From Pseudomonadota bacterium (GTDB lineage Bacteria; Desulfobacterota; Desulfobacteria; Desulfobacterales; Desulfobacteraceae), in assembly GCA_018816605.1 (NCBI GenBank), contig JAHIVS010000280.1:1-7343 (forward strand): a DNA stretch of 7,343 nucleotides. The letters run 5' to 3'. Shown one piece after another: positions 6,713-7,343 of the stretch. Under the pieces are notes generated by a model. The model made no database searches. It had not been told where the DNA came from and was given only the letters and a program-made list of their open reading frames with translations. Position 1 is the stretch's first letter; every line of letters begins with the position of its first letter. Made by a program: the position numbers and the translations under genes.

Positions 6713-7343
6713 CCAAAACCGTGCCGCTGCGCATTCGCACGGCAAAGGACATTGTCGAGGCATTAAGATCAGCGGATCCGGGCATACGCTTCTCGATACT
6801 CCGGGCCATCATCCAGCATCCCGAGCAGGCGGCAGCCTACGGGGCATCTGAAAAATGGGATCTTGTGGAGGAGTTGTGCAAGCAAACGCGCAACCTAAAA
6901 GGATCCCCCCTGCGCACGCTGGTGCTCGGCGCCCTTGTCTCTTACCGGGACCCGAGAGTTCGGGAGATCTTCAAAAAAGAAATCCACACGTCTGAAAATG
7001 CCGAGATCCTCACCCTGGCAGCACGTTATCTGGCGGGAGAAGTTGAAGAAACAGAGAGGCATAGCCTTTCCGGATTGCTGGTGCAGAATAATTCTCTCAA
7101 ACATGCCCAGGCGGCGGCTGACGGAATGATCGGTCATCCGCACCTGAACGACCGGGAACGAATCCGGATCGCCATGCTCGGCAGCCAAGCGTTCACTCCC
7201 CCAAGGCTCAGCGATGCGACAGAATCGACCTGGTCAACTGAACTCCAGGGGCCTTATGGTTTGCGCGTTCGTCGGCTGCTCGAAGCACAAGGGGAAGCCG
7301 CCTTTATCTATCTTCGGAAAAAATGGGACTGCCTGGAGGACGA
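6709..7343 (+). CDS. HEAT-like helical repeat protein (3' truncated by window edge)
   Basis: 211 complete codons are visible and the frame stays open to the window end. The start ATG overlaps the upstream TGA as ATGA (6709-6712), so it is probably translated by coupling; no separate strong ribosome binding site is obvious. The protein is almost all alpha-helical with paired amphipathic helices of the HEAT/PBS-lyase type: residues 11-42 (DIVEALRSADPGIRFSILRA), 68-96 (LVLGALVSYRDPRVREIF), 97-122 and 130-160. The 'DP.VR' turn (81-84) is typical of HEAT repeats. No signal peptide or catalytic motif is visible, so a cytoplasmic scaffold or partner-binding role is the simplest reading, with the orphan protein encoded just upstream as the obvious candidate partner. 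G/C content is high (35 of 60 in the line from 6721), above that of the decarboxylase gene. Confidence 0.82.
   Translation, partial: MTKTVPLRIRTAKDIVEALRSADPGIRFSILRAIIQHPEQAAAYGASEKWDLVEELCKQTRNLKGSPLRTLVLGALVSYRDPRVREIFKKEIHTSENAEILTLAARYLAGEVEETERHSLSGLLVQNNSLKHAQAAADGMIGHPHLNDRERIRIAMLGSQAFTPPRLSDATESTWSTELQGPYGLRVRRLLEAQGEAAFIYLRKKWDCLED

Noticed and set aside
5582..7343. Toxin/immunity or defence-system reading of the orphan and HEAT-like pair
   Set aside because: No toxin, nuclease or sensor motif is visible, and no mobile-element context; the idea rests only on gene order.

Overview
The window looks like a chromosomal piece from a Gram-negative bacterium of moderate GC content. It carries two lipoproteins (one Sec type, one Tat type), one Sec-exported enzyme, and a YaeI/YkuE-type membrane phosphoesterase. 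The style (long hypothetical exported proteins, AT-rich spacers, modest operons) would suit a Desulfobacterota-like or related environmental lineage. That placement is a weak inference, because no marker gene is present. I see no tRNA, rRNA, CRISPR array, transposase or integrase.

Layout, all genes on the + strand. (1) Positions 2-670 hold the 3' part of a calcineurin-like metallophosphoesterase gene whose start lies outside the window. (2) Positions 671-1192 are an AT-rich spacer with no convincing gene but with several short repeats near the next gene. (3) Positions 1193-2494 encode an exported phosphatidylserine-decarboxylase-family protein with the extra N-terminal domain and GGS self-cleavage motif also found in PsiD-type decarboxylases. 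(4) Positions 2600-4060 encode a lipoprotein that appears to be two diverged histidine-phosphatase-like domains in tandem. The first is degenerate and the second lacks one catalytic histidine. (5) Positions 4224-5570 encode a Tat-exported lipoprotein built from repeats of the NxxGxxAF type. (6) Positions 5582-6712 encode a beta-rich orphan protein with no signal peptide. (7) From 6709 to the window end runs the 5' part of a helical, HEAT-like repeat protein.

The last three genes form a tight unit: an 11-base gap with a clear ribosome binding site, then a 4-base ATGA stop/start overlap. They are probably co-transcribed and translationally coupled. The lipoprotein gene at 2600 sits 163 bases upstream of this unit with no strong terminator between, so it may belong to the same transcript.

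The common theme is the cell envelope: a phosphoesterase that may act on lipids, a decarboxylase of the phospholipid family placed outside the cytoplasm, and two surface or periplasm-facing lipoproteins. No known pathway contains all of these, and I do not assign one. The most interesting elements are the exported decarboxylase, the tandem phosphatase-like lipoprotein with altered active sites, and the coupled lipoprotein/orphan/HEAT-like trio.
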